DNA of 64,000 nt from Gammaproteobacteria bacterium (GCA_026709505.1 JAPOSW010000106.1:1-64000), one strand, 5' to 3'. Shown: positions 34,478 through 44,376, counted from the first letter of the stretch. Program-made: numbers and translations. The notes: generated by a model from the letters alone, not told the origin.

Positions 34478-34951
34478 GTGGGCGTAAATTACAAAAGTGC
34501 CGGTTTTCAGAATGTTGTCGAGAAAATTTCTCGGGATATTGATGATCTTGGATATGAACTGGTGCATGCCGAGCTGACGCAGCAGGGCAAACAGCCCTTG
34601 TTTCGCATATATATCGATGCACCGGGCGGCATTCGCGTTGATGATTGTGAAACGGTGAGCAACCGGGTCGGCATGATTCTCGATGTCGAGGACCCCATCC
34701 ACTCGAAATACATACTGGAAGTCTCTTCCCCCGGGCTCGACAGGCCTCTCGTCCGGCCCGAGCACTTCCAGCGCTTTGTGGGCGACAGGGCTAAAATTGT
34801 CATGGCGCGCAAGATGCTGGGCAGAAAGCATTTCCTCGGCGAGATCAGCAATGCAGGAGACTCCAGTGTGACGATTGCCGTTGATGGTGACTATTTCGAG
34901 CTGCCCTATGAGGATATCAAGTCGGCTCGTGTTCATCCTGTATACGAATAA
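34478..34951 (+). CDS. rimP: Ribosome maturation factor RimP
   Basis: 157 residues. GTG 34478 is chosen: GGAG lies 6 bp upstream, the product length fits the family (about 150), and any earlier start would place the leader terminator inside the gene. RimP features are DLGYELVHAEL, LFRIYIDAPGGIRVDDCETVSNRV, LEVSSPGLDRPLVRPEHFQRF and the SH3-like C-terminus. It assists 30S subunit maturation. It heads the rimP-nusA-infB-rbfA-truB operon. Confidence 0.95.
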   Translation: MGVNYKSAGFQNVVEKISRDIDDLGYELVHAELTQQGKQPLFRIYIDAPGGIRVDDCETVSNRVGMILDVEDPIHSKYILEVSSPGLDRPLVRPEHFQRFVGDRAKIVMARKMLGRKHFLGEISNAGDSSVTIAVDGDYFELPYEDIKSARVHPVYE

Positions 34952-34968
34952 TTTAACTAGGTGGGAAA

Positions 34969-36453
34969 ATGTCAATTTCGAATAATGAAATCTTGCAGGT
35001 AGCAGAAGTTGTCTCTCGAGAGAAAGAACTGGACAAGGAAATTATTTTTACCGCGATTGAAGCCGCACTGTCCACGGCCATAAAGAAGCTCCACCAGGAT
35101 GATATCGAAGTGCGAGTGGACATTCACCGAAACACCGGCAAGTATGACACTTACCGGGTCTGGGATGTGATTGAAGATATGGAAGAGAATCTCTACCCGG
35201 ATCGACAGATTCCATTGACCGACGCCCGCAAGGATTCTCCCCAGCTGAACGTTGGCGATCAGATTGAAGAGCTGATGCAGGAAGTCAATTTTGGAAGGAT
35301 TGCCGCTCAAGCCGCCAAGCAGGTCATCATGCAGAAAGTCCGTGAAGCCAAACGCGACCAGATTGCTGAACGCTACCAGGGAAAAGTGGGCGAGCTTGTT
35401 TCGGGATTGGTGAGACGTGTCGACCACGGCAATGCAATCATCGATTTGGGGGATGCAGAGGCGATTTTGCCAAAGAGCGGAATGATCGTTCGAGAAGGCC
35501 TTCGTCCCGGAGACCGTATTCGTGCCCTGCTGAAGACCATTGATACAGAGGCCCGGGGGCCGCAGTTGATTCTGACCCGGGTATCGCCGGAATTCCTGAT
35601 CAAGCTGTTCAAGCTGGAAGTTCCGGAAGTGGGCGAAGGAATTATTGAAATACTCGGTGCTGCCAGGGATCCGGGGTCCCGCTCCAAAATCGCTGTCAGA
35701 AGCAATGACAGCACGATTGATCCTGTAGGTGCCTGTGTAGGTATTCGCGGTTCCCGCGTTCAAAGCGTTTCCAATGAAATAGCTGGAGAGAAAGTCGATA
35801 TAATCGTGCACTCTGACAATCTGGGTGAATTTGTGATTCAGGCGCTTGCTCCAGCGGAGATTGAATCGATCTACATCGATGATTCGAAAGAATCGATGGA
35901 TGTGGTGGTGACCGAAGAAAATCTGTCCCGTGCTATTGGCAGGGGCGGACAGAATGTGCGGCTGGCCTCAGAGCTGACCGGGTGGGAACTGAATCTCATG
36001 AGCGAATCCGAAGCATTGGAAAAACAGGATGAAGAGATGCAGGTTCTGGCAGCCCAGTTTATGGCTCAACTGGATATTGACGAGAATGTCGCGGGAATTC
36101 TGGCGCAGGAAAATTTTTCATCGCTGGAAGAAATTGCCTACGTTCCTAAAAATGAATTGCTGGATATAGAGGAATTTGACGAGGAACTGGTCAATGAACT
36201 GAGAAGCAGAGCCAGAGACAGCCTGCTGAGAAATACTTTTGCAGACGAAGGAGAAGGCATTCCAAGCGAAGACTTGCTCAAACTTGAAGGCATGAATACG
36301 GATATTGCGATTACATTGGCGAAATCAGGCATTAGAACCAGTGAAGACCTGGCAGAGTGTGCAGTGGATGAAGTTCTGGAGATCGTGGAAATCTCGGAAG
36401 AGGATGCGGGCAAGCTGATCATGACGGCACGCGCACCCTGGTTTGCTGAATAG
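34969..36453 (+). CDS. nusA: Transcription elongation/termination factor NusA
   Basis: 494 residues, same length as E. coli NusA (495). Domains in order: N-terminal RNA-polymerase-binding domain, S1 (GELVSGLVRRVDHGNAIIDLGDAEAILPKSGM), two KH domains (PVGACVGIRGSRVQ and GRGGQNVRLASELTGW) and two acidic repeats at the C-terminus (SSLEEIAYVPKNELLDIEEF and LEGMNTDIAITLAKSGI). The acidic repeats that bind alpha-CTD and NusG/N are present as in gammaproteobacteria. It can autoregulate the operon through leader termination; that is inference here. Confidence 0.97.
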   Translation: MSISNNEILQVAEVVSREKELDKEIIFTAIEAALSTAIKKLHQDDIEVRVDIHRNTGKYDTYRVWDVIEDMEENLYPDRQIPLTDARKDSPQLNVGDQIEELMQEVNFGRIAAQAAKQVIMQKVREAKRDQIAERYQGKVGELVSGLVRRVDHGNAIIDLGDAEAILPKSGMIVREGLRPGDRIRALLKTIDTEARGPQLILTRVSPEFLIKLFKLEVPEVGEGIIEILGAARDPGSRSKIAVRSNDSTIDPVGACVGIRGSRVQSVSNEIAGEKVDIIVHSDNLGEFVIQALAPAEIESIYIDDSKESMDVVVTEENLSRAIGRGGQNVRLASELTGWELNLMSESEALEKQDEEMQVLAAQFMAQLDIDENVAGILAQENFSSLEEIAYVPKNELLDIEEFDEELVNELRSRARDSLLRNTFADEGEGIPSEDLLKLEGMNTDIAITLAKSGIRTSEDLAECAVDEVLEIVEISEEDAGKLIMTARAPWFAE

Positions 36454-36488
36454 GCTAATTGCATACATACAATAGAAACAAATCGACT

Positions 36489-39248
36489 ATGTCAAAAGAC
36501 ACGGTAGAGACATACGCAAGAAAGCTTGGTATTCCGACTGAGAAGTTGCTGGACCAGCTTCGGCAGGCGGACGTGAAGGACAAGGCGGGTTCATCGACTC
36601 TTGAGGAAGAAGAAAAAAACCTGCTGAGGGAATTCAAAAGCCACAATGCACCAATGGGAATCGTTCGCACCGGGCAGTTCTCAAGGCAGAAAACTGTTCG
36701 GGAAGAGATCAGGCAATCTTCACAGGCGGGGCTGGGCCGGGCCACGCGTTCGGTACGCGTTGAGAGAAAGGTAAAGCGCAAATTCATAGACCGTCGAGTT
36801 CTGGAAGCTGAGCTGACCAAGCAAAAGGCAGCTGAGCAAGAAGGCAAAAAGCCGAATGAAGAATCTGCGGTCGGACAACAGGCTGCGGCCCAGAAAGTTC
36901 CACAGGCAGAAGCTCTGGAAAAAAACCCCGGAGCAGTTGAACCCGCAACTCAGGGAGGCACAGCCACGTTGCAGGAGGGGAAGGGCACTTCTGAAGATTC
37001 CGGTCAACTTGAGATCGGTGCAATCAAAGAAGGGATTTCTGACTCTCCAGCGTCATTGGGCGAGTCGTCAGAGGCTGAGACTGCCGGTTCCGGCATTCGG
37101 TCGTCAGAGGCTGCAATCGATCCTTTGCCGCCTGATCCTGTCCCAGAGGATGTGACCAGCAAGGGCAAAGGCAAGGGAAAACGCAAGCCGGCACCGCATG
37201 AAAAATCAAGTGGTCCCAAGACGGGTGACTTGGATGATGATGCCCGAGATGCATTCGCTGCGGCAAAGAAGAACAAATCTCCCCCCGACTCGCCGAAAGC
37301 CGGGCGAAAACGGGATGCCAAGAAATGGAGAATGGATAACTGGAATGTCGACGATGATGAATCGGGAGGCCGCGAGGAACTCCATGCCTTGAGGCGGAGA
37401 GAACGGAAAAAGAATCCTGCCCGTGTCCGAAAGGTGGGCAGTGTCTCAACCAGCATGACTCACCAGCATGGTTTTGAAAAACCCACTGCTCCGGTGATTC
37501 ATGAGGTCATTATTCCAGAGGTCATTACGGTTGGAGATTTGGCTCAAGCCATGTCGGTCAAGTCCGGAGAGGTCGTTAAACAACTGTTTCAGATGGGCAT
37601 GATGGTTACCATCAACCAGATTCTGGATCAAGACACAGCCATCCTGCTAGTTGAAGAGATGGGGCATGTTGCCAAGCCTGCAGTCGATGAGGATGTTGAA
37701 ACAGTATTGAAAAATGAGATTGACGAAATCGACACGGTTACCACCAGGCCACCGATAGTAACGGTTATGGGACATGTTGATCATGGAAAGACGTCTCTTT
37801 TGGACTATTTGAGAAAAACCAGGGTTGTTGCTGGAGAGGCAGGCGGAATAACCCAGCATATCGGCGCATATCGAATCGGGATCAATGATCAGGAAATCTG
37901 CTTTTTAGATACTCCTGGCCACGAGGCATTCTCTGCAATGAGAGCTCGGGGCACAAAGGCAACTGATCTGGTGATTTTGGTAGTTGCAGCGGATGACGGA
38001 GTCAAGCCGCAAACTGTAGAAGCGATCAACCATGCGAAGTCAGCGGAAGTTCCGATCATTGTTGCAATTAACAAGATTGACCGGGAGGAAGCGGATTCCG
38101 AGAGGGTCAAGCAGGAACTGTCAAACCATGAACTCATTCCAGAGGAATGGGGCGGGGAAACCCTGATGAACGAGGTTTCCGCTTTAACGGGGCAGGGAAT
38201 TGACGCCCTCCTGGAATCGGTCATGGTTCAGGCGGAGCTTTGTGACCTGAAGGCGAAGCCAACCGGCAAAGCGTCTGGCCTGGTCATTGAGGCTCGACTG
38301 GATAAAGGCAAGGGTCCGGTTGCGACCTTGCTGGTCAAGGAGGGGTTGCTTCAGAGAGGAAATTTTCTGCTTGCTGGAGAGCAGACTGGGAAAATTCGAG
38401 TTCTGAGCGATGACCAGGGTCAACAAATCAATCAGGCCGGACCATCCACACCAGTCGAGGTGCAGGGCCTGGAGCGGGTACCGGTTGCCGGCGATGACTT
38501 CATGGTGGTGGCTGATGAGCGAGTGGCACGGGAAATTGCATCGAGCCGCCAAGGAAAGTCCAAGGAAAGAAAGACGGCTCAACAGCAGAAGACCATGATG
38601 GATAGCATCTTCAACAGGATGGAGGAAGGAGATGCCAAGACCCTGAACATCTTGATCAAGGCTGATGTTCAGGGCTCGGTCGAAGCGCTTAAGGAAAGCC
38701 TGAACAAGCTTTCGGGCGACGAGGTGCAGATCAAGGTTGTTCATGGGCTGGTCGGCGGCATTAACGAATCCGATATCAATCTCGCGAAGGCTGTCGAATC
38801 TGTTATCGTTGGTTTCAATGTTCGCGCCGATGCAACGGCCAGAAAGCTTATCGATGCAGAAGGAATAAAGGTCTTCTACCACAATATCATTTACGATGTA
38901 GTCGACACCATCAAGGCCTGCATGACTGGCTTGATGGACGAAATCGCCGGTGAGGAACACGTTGGACTGGTTGAAGTCCGAGATGTGTTCCGGTCCCCAA
39001 AGATTGGCGCTGTTGCAGGCTGTTACGTGACCAAAGGCACGGTCAAGCGGAACTTGCCGGTGCGGGTACTGAGGGACAATATCGTTATATTCGAGGGAGC
39101 GATCGATTCATTGCGGCGATTCAAGGATGATGTCAGTGAAGTCAAGCATGGCTACGAGTGCGGAATCGGAATAAAAGACTATAATGACGTCAAGGTTGGC
39201 GATCAGATCGAGATCTATCAAGTTGTGCATAGCGCACCGACTCTCTGA
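36489..39248 (+). CDS. infB: Translation initiation factor IF-2
   Basis: 919 residues from ATG 36489 (TTG 36459 in frame upstream is possible). The N-terminal IF2N domain (VETYARKLGIPTEKLLDQL) is followed by a long charged linker rich in Glu, Lys and Ser (about residues 100-320). The GTPase domain starts at TVMGHVDHGKTSLLDYL with DTPGHEAF and NKIDREEAD. Domains II-IV, which bind fMet-tRNA, follow. Length is close to the E. coli long form (890). Confidence 0.97.
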   Translation: MSKDTVETYARKLGIPTEKLLDQLRQADVKDKAGSSTLEEEEKNLLREFKSHNAPMGIVRTGQFSRQKTVREEIRQSSQAGLGRATRSVRVERKVKRKFIDRRVLEAELTKQKAAEQEGKKPNEESAVGQQAAAQKVPQAEALEKNPGAVEPATQGGTATLQEGKGTSEDSGQLEIGAIKEGISDSPASLGESSEAETAGSGIRSSEAAIDPLPPDPVPEDVTSKGKGKGKRKPAPHEKSSGPKTGDLDDDARDAFAAAKKNKSPPDSPKAGRKRDAKKWRMDNWNVDDDESGGREELHALRRRERKKNPARVRKVGSVSTSMTHQHGFEKPTAPVIHEVIIPEVITVGDLAQAMSVKSGEVVKQLFQMGMMVTINQILDQDTAILLVEEMGHVAKPAVDEDVETVLKNEIDEIDTVTTRPPIVTVMGHVDHGKTSLLDYLRKTRVVAGEAGGITQHIGAYRIGINDQEICFLDTPGHEAFSAMRARGTKATDLVILVVAADDGVKPQTVEAINHAKSAEVPIIVAINKIDREEADSERVKQELSNHELIPEEWGGETLMNEVSALTGQGIDALLESVMVQAELCDLKAKPTGKASGLVIEARLDKGKGPVATLLVKEGLLQRGNFLLAGEQTGKIRVLSDDQGQQINQAGPSTPVEVQGLERVPVAGDDFMVVADERVAREIASSRQGKSKERKTAQQQKTMMDSIFNRMEEGDAKTLNILIKADVQGSVEALKESLNKLSGDEVQIKVVHGLVGGINESDINLAKAVESVIVGFNVRADATARKLIDAEGIKVFYHNIIYDVVDTIKACMTGLMDEIAGEEHVGLVEVRDVFRSPKIGAVAGCYVTKGTVKRNLPVRVLRDNIVIFEGAIDSLRRFKDDVSEVKHGYECGIGIKDYNDVKVGDQIEIYQVVHSAPTL

Positions 39249-39280
39249 CCAGTCCCCACAGGTAGCCATGTTTTTGCCCA

Positions 39281-39637
39281 ATGCAGGAAATCGATCGAAC
39301 CCGCCGTGTTGGAGAGTTGATCAAGCGTGAACTCTCTGACCTTATCTTCAGTCAAGTCAATGATGATCGCATCCGTGGTGTGACCATCATTCAGGTTTCT
39401 GTCAGTCCAGACCTGAGAAACTCAACGGTTTATTTTTCCATGCTGGAAAAACCGGCTGACAAGAAAAGCATAGAGAAGGTACTGAATAAATCATCGGGCT
39501 ATCTCAGGAAGCACTTGAGCAAACGCCTTGTGATGCGCACTACCCCGGCATTGTCTTTCAAATACGATGACAGTATTGAGCGTGGTTTATCGCTTGTCCA
39601 ATTGATAGACTCGCTAAACGCAGCTCATGATCAATAG
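39281..39637 (+). CDS. rbfA: Ribosome-binding factor A
   Basis: 118 residues with the KH-like fold of RbfA. DRTRRVGELIKRELSDLI, VSVSPDLRNSTVYFSML and LRKHLSKRLVMRTTPALSFKYDDSIERG are characteristic. It binds 16S helix 1 during late 30S assembly and cold adaptation. It overlaps truB by 11 bp and lies behind infB as usual. Confidence 0.95.
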   Translation: MQEIDRTRRVGELIKRELSDLIFSQVNDDRIRGVTIIQVSVSPDLRNSTVYFSMLEKPADKKSIEKVLNKSSGYLRKHLSKRLVMRTTPALSFKYDDSIERGLSLVQLIDSLNAAHDQ

Positions 39638-40532
39638 GAGTGGCAACGAACGCATACCTGTAAACGGACTCCTGCTTCTCGACAAGCCATCCGGCTTGAG
39701 TTCAAATCAGGCTTTGGCTCGCGCCAAGCGCTTGTTGCAGGCAAAAAAAGGCGGGCATACTGGTGCCCTGGATCCGATCGCGACAGGCTTGCTGCCCCTG
39801 TGTTTTGGAAATACCACAAGAATCGCTGGAATTTTCCTGAATTTCGACAAAACCTACCAAGTTAGCATTCGTCTGGGCGAGACCACTGAAACAGGTGATA
39901 CAGAAGGCGAGGTTGTTTCCCGCTCAGCAGTCAATGCCAATATTGCCAGCATTGAGCAGGCTCTTGATCGGTTTCGGGGCAAAATCCAGCAACTGCCGCC
40001 AATGTATTCAGCCCTAAAGAAGGACGGCGTGCCTCTTTACAAGCTGGCCCGAAAAAATCAAATTGTTGAACGCGATCCCCGTGAAGTGACCGTTCACAAA
40101 CTTGAAGTTATTGATTACATTGGAAACAATCTGTCTTTGATAGTCAAATGTTCTAAAGGATTTTATATTCGCAGTCTTGCTATGGACCTCGGCGAAGTAC
40201 TGCGTTGCGGTGGTCATGTACAGGTATTGCGCAGGGTGGAAGTCGGCAAGTACAGTGTTCATGATGCGATTACCCTGGAGGAACTGGAAGCCATGCCTGT
40301 TCATGAAGAGAGGCATGGCTACCTAACCCCAACCGATCAAGCATTGAATCATCTTGTGGAATTTAAAATTCCGAAAGAGGAAGCATCGTCATTTTGTCAG
40401 GGTCAGCCGATTCCGCTGACAATACCCCGATGGGAGGGTTTGGGCCGCATCTACTCTGCTGATGGAATATTTCTGGGACTTGGAGAGTGCGACGGAGTCG
40501 GAAATATCTGTCCCAGAAAGGTTTTTGCCTAG
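39627..40532 (+). CDS. truB: tRNA pseudouridine(55) synthase TruB
   Basis: 301 residues. The N-terminal GLLLLDKPSGLSSNQALARAK and the catalytic Asp in GGHTGALDPIATGLLPLCFG define TruB. It makes pseudouridine 55 in the T-loop of tRNAs. A PUA-like C-terminal domain follows (IPLTIPRWEGLGRIYSADGIFLGLGEC). In most gammaproteobacteria rpsO and pnp come next; here the operon stops and an opposite-strand ATPase gene follows. Confidence 0.96.
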   Translation: MINRSGNERIPVNGLLLLDKPSGLSSNQALARAKRLLQAKKGGHTGALDPIATGLLPLCFGNTTRIAGIFLNFDKTYQVSIRLGETTETGDTEGEVVSRSAVNANIASIEQALDRFRGKIQQLPPMYSALKKDGVPLYKLARKNQIVERDPREVTVHKLEVIDYIGNNLSLIVKCSKGFYIRSLAMDLGEVLRCGGHVQVLRRVEVGKYSVHDAITLEELEAMPVHEERHGYLTPTDQALNHLVEFKIPKEEASSFCQGQPIPLTIPRWEGLGRIYSADGIFLGLGECDGVGNICPRKVFA

Positions 40533-40688
40533 AACGGGTTAGTAGGGCTGCATTGCATGGTTTCAGATCTCTTGTTGTCTGAACAATGCCAATCTGTACC
40601 GAATGGAAAATCACTCACCCTGTTTAGAAGATAATTTTACAACCATTTGAATTAAAACGGTAATTTTCAGTTTATTGCTGCTTTTACA

Positions 40689-41864
40689 TCATAACTGCAG
40701 AGTTGTCAGCTTTTCCATTATTCTGGGTAATGAAATCATCCACACGTCACCACCAATTGGAAATTCGTCATCCCCGCCATAGACAATGAATTTACGAGTT
40801 GCTCCAACGTCATTGCAAGTCTGGCTGAAATGCTTGCCAATTTTGGGGGCTGCACCATATTTGATTTCGACAGCCCAGATTTCACTATTCGGCATTTTAA
40901 TCACCAGATCAACTTCTGCTCCGGCTGCGGTGCGATAGAAATATGTTTCAGCAAAACGCGGCATGACAGAGTGAATGTTCTCCATGGCAAATCCCTCCCA
41001 GCTCTTGCCAAGAATGGGGTTAGAGAGCAATGCGTCATAGCTGTCAATGCCAAGCAAGCGATGCAGAATACCGCTATCACGGACATAGTAGCGCGGCGAT
41101 TTAATCAGGCGTTTTTTAAGATTTACATGCCATGGCTCAACTCGTCTCACTAACATAAGGCCTGTAAGAATATCAATATAATTGGTGACGGTTTTTCCAT
41201 CAATTTCGAGATTGGCTGCAAGGCTTGAAAAGTTCAGAGTTTCACCCTGAAGGTGAGCAAGCATGGTCCAAAGGCGCTTTAGACGTGCAGCCGGCACTTG
41301 AAGTCCTATTTGTGGAATATCTCTTTCCAGATATGTCTTTATAAGATTTTCAAGCCAGTCCATGGACATTTCCTCATCTTCTGCAAGATGGCTGCCTGGG
41401 AATCCACCTCTGAACCATAGATTTTGAATGTCATTTCTCGATATGCCGGTCTCCAGAATATTAAGACCTGTCATCTCGACATAGCTTATTCGGCCTGCCA
41501 AACTTTCTGAAGACTGGCGTAACAAGTCCATGGAAGCAGACCCCAGTATTAAAAATTGGGATGCATTACGTCCAGCCTCTCTATTCAGGTCAATTACGCC
41601 CCGCAAGACCAGAAATAAATTTGGTGTCTGCTGTATCTCGTCCAGGATAATGATTTTGTCACTGTGCGTTTCCAGAAAAGTTGTCGGGTCTTGCAGCTTT
41701 GACAAATCTCTTGGAGCTTCGAGATCAAGATAAATAGAAGGCATTTCCGCCGTTATGGTCTTGGCCAGCGTGGTCTTGCCGACTTGGCGCGCACCAAGCA
41801 GGGCAACAACCGGGTTGTGGTTGATGTTTTTTTTCAGTCTCTCTGTAATCCATCGTTCTAACAT
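40689..41864 (-). CDS. AAA ATPase with C-terminal DUF4143 domain
   Basis: 391 residues. Walker A is LLGARQVGKTTLAKTI, Walker B IIILDEIQQTPNLFLVLRGVID. The C-terminal DUF4143 part resembles a PD-(D/E)XK nuclease fold: GAEVDLVIKMPNSEIWAVEIKYGAAPK shows the Asp, Glu and Lys pattern. Such proteins are common, strain-variable genes of unknown role in bacteria and archaea, often near mobile or toxin-antitoxin loci. It sits alone between truB and dgkA. ATG 41864 gives the standard MLERWI N-terminus. Confidence 0.88.
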   Translation of the reverse strand: MLERWITERLKKNINHNPVVALLGARQVGKTTLAKTITAEMPSIYLDLEAPRDLSKLQDPTTFLETHSDKIIILDEIQQTPNLFLVLRGVIDLNREAGRNASQFLILGSASMDLLRQSSESLAGRISYVEMTGLNILETGISRNDIQNLWFRGGFPGSHLAEDEEMSMDWLENLIKTYLERDIPQIGLQVPAARLKRLWTMLAHLQGETLNFSSLAANLEIDGKTVTNYIDILTGLMLVRRVEPWHVNLKKRLIKSPRYYVRDSGILHRLLGIDSYDALLSNPILGKSWEGFAMENIHSVMPRFAETYFYRTAAGAEVDLVIKMPNSEIWAVEIKYGAAPKIGKHFSQTCNDVGATRKFIVYGGDDEFPIGGDVWMISLPRIMEKLTTLQL

Positions 41865-42064
41865 ACCATGTATTTTACGACTAAAAATCCGAACTTGCAA
41901 GGTATTCAGTTCCCTGGATATGACTCATTCTACGAGTGCTGTCGATCAGGAATGAACTGCTAATTTATACGCTATAGGTCCCATTAATCGTGGGATTTCA
42001 GTTCCAGTCTAAAATATCTTTGCGGGGTTAATCAAGGTATATTTCAAGACTCTGGATATCCGGG

Positions 42065-42448
42065 TTAACCTGCAAGCAGCGTCCATAGGGCGTAGCACCA
42101 TAGTCCTGCAGACAGAAACAAGGCGGTCAGGACGGCAGAACTGCCAGTGTCCTTGGCTTTTTTCGCATCTTCGTGGTATTCCGGGGATGCCTTGTTGACC
42201 ATCGTTTCGACAGCCGTGTTCAGCAACTCCGTAATCAACACGAGCGCATGGCTGGATATGAGTGTGATTCGCAGCCAGGACTCCAGCGGAAGAATCAGGC
42301 ACAGCACTGTCAGAACCGCGGCAAGAAGCAGCTCCTGACGGAATGCCGCCTCATCCTTGTATGCTAGCCTCAGCCCGGATAGCGAGTAGAGGAAAGCCTT
42401 GTAGATTCTGTTCATTCCAGTTTCCCGCCGAGGGATTTCTTTTGGCAT
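42065..42448 (-). CDS. dgkA: Diacylglycerol kinase
   Basis: 127 residues with three membrane helices, the size of E. coli DgkA. Active-site segments are visible: DEAAFRQELLLAAVL, ITELLNTAVETMVNKASPEYHEDAKKAKDTGSSAVL. It phosphorylates diacylglycerol left from osmoregulated glucan synthesis. ATG 42448 has AAGGTGA 8 bp upstream. The gene faces the same way as the ATPase downstream, with a 200-bp gap. Confidence 0.93.
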   Translation of the reverse strand: MPKEIPRRETGMNRIYKAFLYSLSGLRLAYKDEAAFRQELLLAAVLTVLCLILPLESWLRITLISSHALVLITELLNTAVETMVNKASPEYHEDAKKAKDTGSSAVLTALFLSAGLWCYALWTLLAG

Positions 42449-42922
42449 GGCAGTATCACCTTCTATCAAGGAAAATTATCTTGCTGGCTACAGGGAAAAT
42501 ATGGGATATCCAGGACTGAATCATTTTGGGATGTGATTGGATGCCGCCATGGAGATTTTTTGAATGGGCATGATGTGATTCGCGGTATTGGTCTGTCAGA
42601 CGGTTATGATGCTATCAAATCCTCGGACCACTGTTGTGCATGACCAGCGCACTTTTGCGATAATGTCACATATCTTGCGAATATCCCCCATGAAATCATT
42701 GGAATGGAGTTGAACGGATTTGTTCGAAAAGTTGCTGCTGGCTTTTATTTCGGCAAACCCATTGACCAGACTTTAGGCTGGTATGCAGGCAAACATGCTG
42801 AAATACAGATGCGATAAAATGGTTTAGGAAAGCCACATATTATTCTGTTTTGAAATAAATGATTCCAGTTTCCTGTTATGACTCAGGCAAGCGATTCATG
42901 TTCTCTATGGAAGAGATGAGTA
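42449..42922. other. Gene-free stretch
   Basis: 474 bp between dgkA and the vapC-like gene. One 37-codon frame on the plus strand (42704-42817) has protein-like composition but no family and no convincing ribosome-binding site. Nothing else is recognised. Confidence 0.4.
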
Positions 42923-43324
42923 TTACAACCTGGCATTGCAGGAAAGCACATGTGGATATTCCAAAATCCGGCAATCTGCTGTTATCAGGGTAAGTTGGTG
43001 CACTACTGCCGTTGCCACCAGTATCCTGTCCGCAGGGTCGCGATGAAATTCTCCGGGAAGTGCGTAGGCTGCCAAAGCTATTGCATCGGTAATCGGGAGT
43101 GTTTCCGCCTTTAGACTGTTCAATGTTTCTGCAATCCAAGAACGCAATTGCATCTTTAAGGTAAGGCGTTTACCCCATGCCAATCGAGCTATTTCCAATG
43201 ATGAAATACTCGAAACGAAGAGTTGACTATCTTCGTTCAGGATTATTTTCCGTGCAGCCGTCCCGAATTCATGTGGTGCTTCTTGCGACCACAGCCAGAT
43301 ATGTGTATCCAGCAAAATTCTCAC
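42923..43324 (-). CDS. VapC-family PIN-domain ribonuclease toxin
   Basis: 133 residues. The PIN-domain acidic residues are present: RILLDTHIWLW (first Asp), SISSLEIARLA (Glu), HRDPADRILVATA (Asp) and LITADCRIL (Asp). VapC toxins cut tRNA or rRNA. The gene starts inside the end of the antitoxin gene (ATGA-type overlap at 43321-43324), the usual vapBC organisation. It looks intact. Confidence 0.9.
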   Translation of the reverse strand: MRILLDTHIWLWSQEAPHEFGTAARKIILNEDSQLFVSSISSLEIARLAWGKRLTLKMQLRSWIAETLNSLKAETLPITDAIALAAYALPGEFHRDPADRILVATAVVHQLTLITADCRILEYPHVLSCNARL

Positions 43325-43569
43325 TGCTCAAATTCCCACTCATTGACAAAGTCTGTACTCAAAATATCGCCATGAATGCTTATCTGGCCTTGCAAGGTGC
43401 CTAATTCCCGCTTATCAGGAATTTTCCCGGTATATGGGCTAATCACGACAATAGGGCGTTTGCGCAATGTCACAAGCAGCGGTTCACCAGTATATTGCAC
43501 GGTTTTTAATTCATCAATACACTTCGCCTTGAGTTCTGAAATACCTATTTCCTTCATTACATTATTCAT
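43321..43569 (-). CDS. Phd/YefM-type antitoxin of the VapC-like toxin
   Basis: 82 residues. The N-terminal MKEIGISELKAKCIDELKTV and PLLVTLRKRPIVVISPY follow the Phd/YefM fold, where the N-terminus binds DNA. The C-terminal tail should neutralise the toxin. The start may be ATG 43569 or 43557. Repeated GGTCAAT elements lie 29 bp upstream and may be its operator. Confidence 0.85.
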   Translation of the reverse strand: MNNVMKEIGISELKAKCIDELKTVQYTGEPLLVTLRKRPIVVISPYTGKIPDKRELGTLQGQISIHGDILSTDFVNEWEFEQ

Positions 43570-43597
43570 TGACTCTAGATTGTCGTTAATATAACTT

Positions 43598-43617
43598 GGT
43601 CAATTGACTAGGTCAAT
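43598..43617. promoter_or_regulatory. Possible operator of the VapBC-type module
   Basis: GGTCAAT occurs twice (43598-43604 and 43611-43617), the first as part of the perfect palindrome GTCAATTGAC (43599-43608). It lies just upstream of the antitoxin start on the minus strand, where antitoxin complexes normally bind. Confidence 0.4.
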
Positions 43618-43978
43618 AACTGATTGTCGAATATTTGAAATGAACCGCTACCGCCAGTTGGGCTGACGATCTGTATAATTCAATAGAAAGCTAATGGCGC
43701 GAAATCGTGGGAGTCGGCTATGGCTTATTCTCATCAGGGCCCATGCAATGAGCCAAGACGGTCTTTTTGCGTTTATGGACATTACGGGTAAACCATGGCC
43801 AAAGTGAATATCCTCAGAGTTTGATTTGCTTTCTGGCCGAGATGGCATTGGTCTGGCCGGTGCTTTATCATTAGCAGCATTCGCCCAGAAGGGTTTTCAT
43901 GCAATGGATTATTGACCCCTGAAGACCGTTTTACCGATTACTCCTTTCCGGCAAAATAAAACGATTTGGGATCGAATA
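43618..43978. other. Gene-free stretch
   Basis: 361 bp between the VapBC-type module and csaA. A 37-codon frame (43694-43807) is present without known family or clear ribosome-binding site. Nothing else is recognised. Confidence 0.4.
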
Positions 43979-44314
43979 ATGCAGACAATCGCGTTTGAGG
44001 AATTTCAGAACATGCAGATACACACTGGAACAGTCATTTCTGCCAGTTTGAATGAGAAAGCCAGAATTCCTGCATGGGTGTTGGACATCGATTTTGGAAC
44101 GGAATTGGGTGTCAAAACCACCTCTGCGCAATTGACCGAGCTATATGCATCAGGAGACCTGGTGGATACTCAGGTAGTTGCGGTAACGAATTTTCCGCCA
44201 CTGAGAGTAGCCGGAGTCAAGTCTGAGGTACTGGTTTTGGGTATACTGGACTCAAAAGGAGTCGTATTGTTGCGCCCAGATCGGCAAGTTGAAAACGGAA
44301 CCCGGGTTGCCTGA
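43979..44314 (+). CDS. csaA: CsaA-like tRNA-binding-domain protein
   Basis: 111 residues made of one OB-fold tRNA-binding domain of the type found at the C-terminus of MetRS. IHTGTVISASLNEKARIPAWVLDIDFG, KTTSAQLTELY, QVVAVTNFPPLRVAGVKSEVLVLG and VVLLRPDRQVENGTRVA match CsaA, a small homodimeric chaperone-like protein. Its role in the cell is poorly defined. It stands alone, convergent with tRNA-Asn. Confidence 0.9.
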   Translation: MQTIAFEEFQNMQIHTGTVISASLNEKARIPAWVLDIDFGTELGVKTTSAQLTELYASGDLVDTQVVAVTNFPPLRVAGVKSEVLVLGILDSKGVVLLRPDRQVENGTRVA

Positions 44315-44376
44315 AGAAAGGAAACTCGTTCTTTATTGCGGCTATGAGGAGGCCAGGTACTCTCAAAAGACAGTAT

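Noticed and set aside
42704-42817. 37-codon frame between dgkA and the vapC-like gene
   Set aside because: Plausible composition but no ribosome-binding site and no homology known to me.
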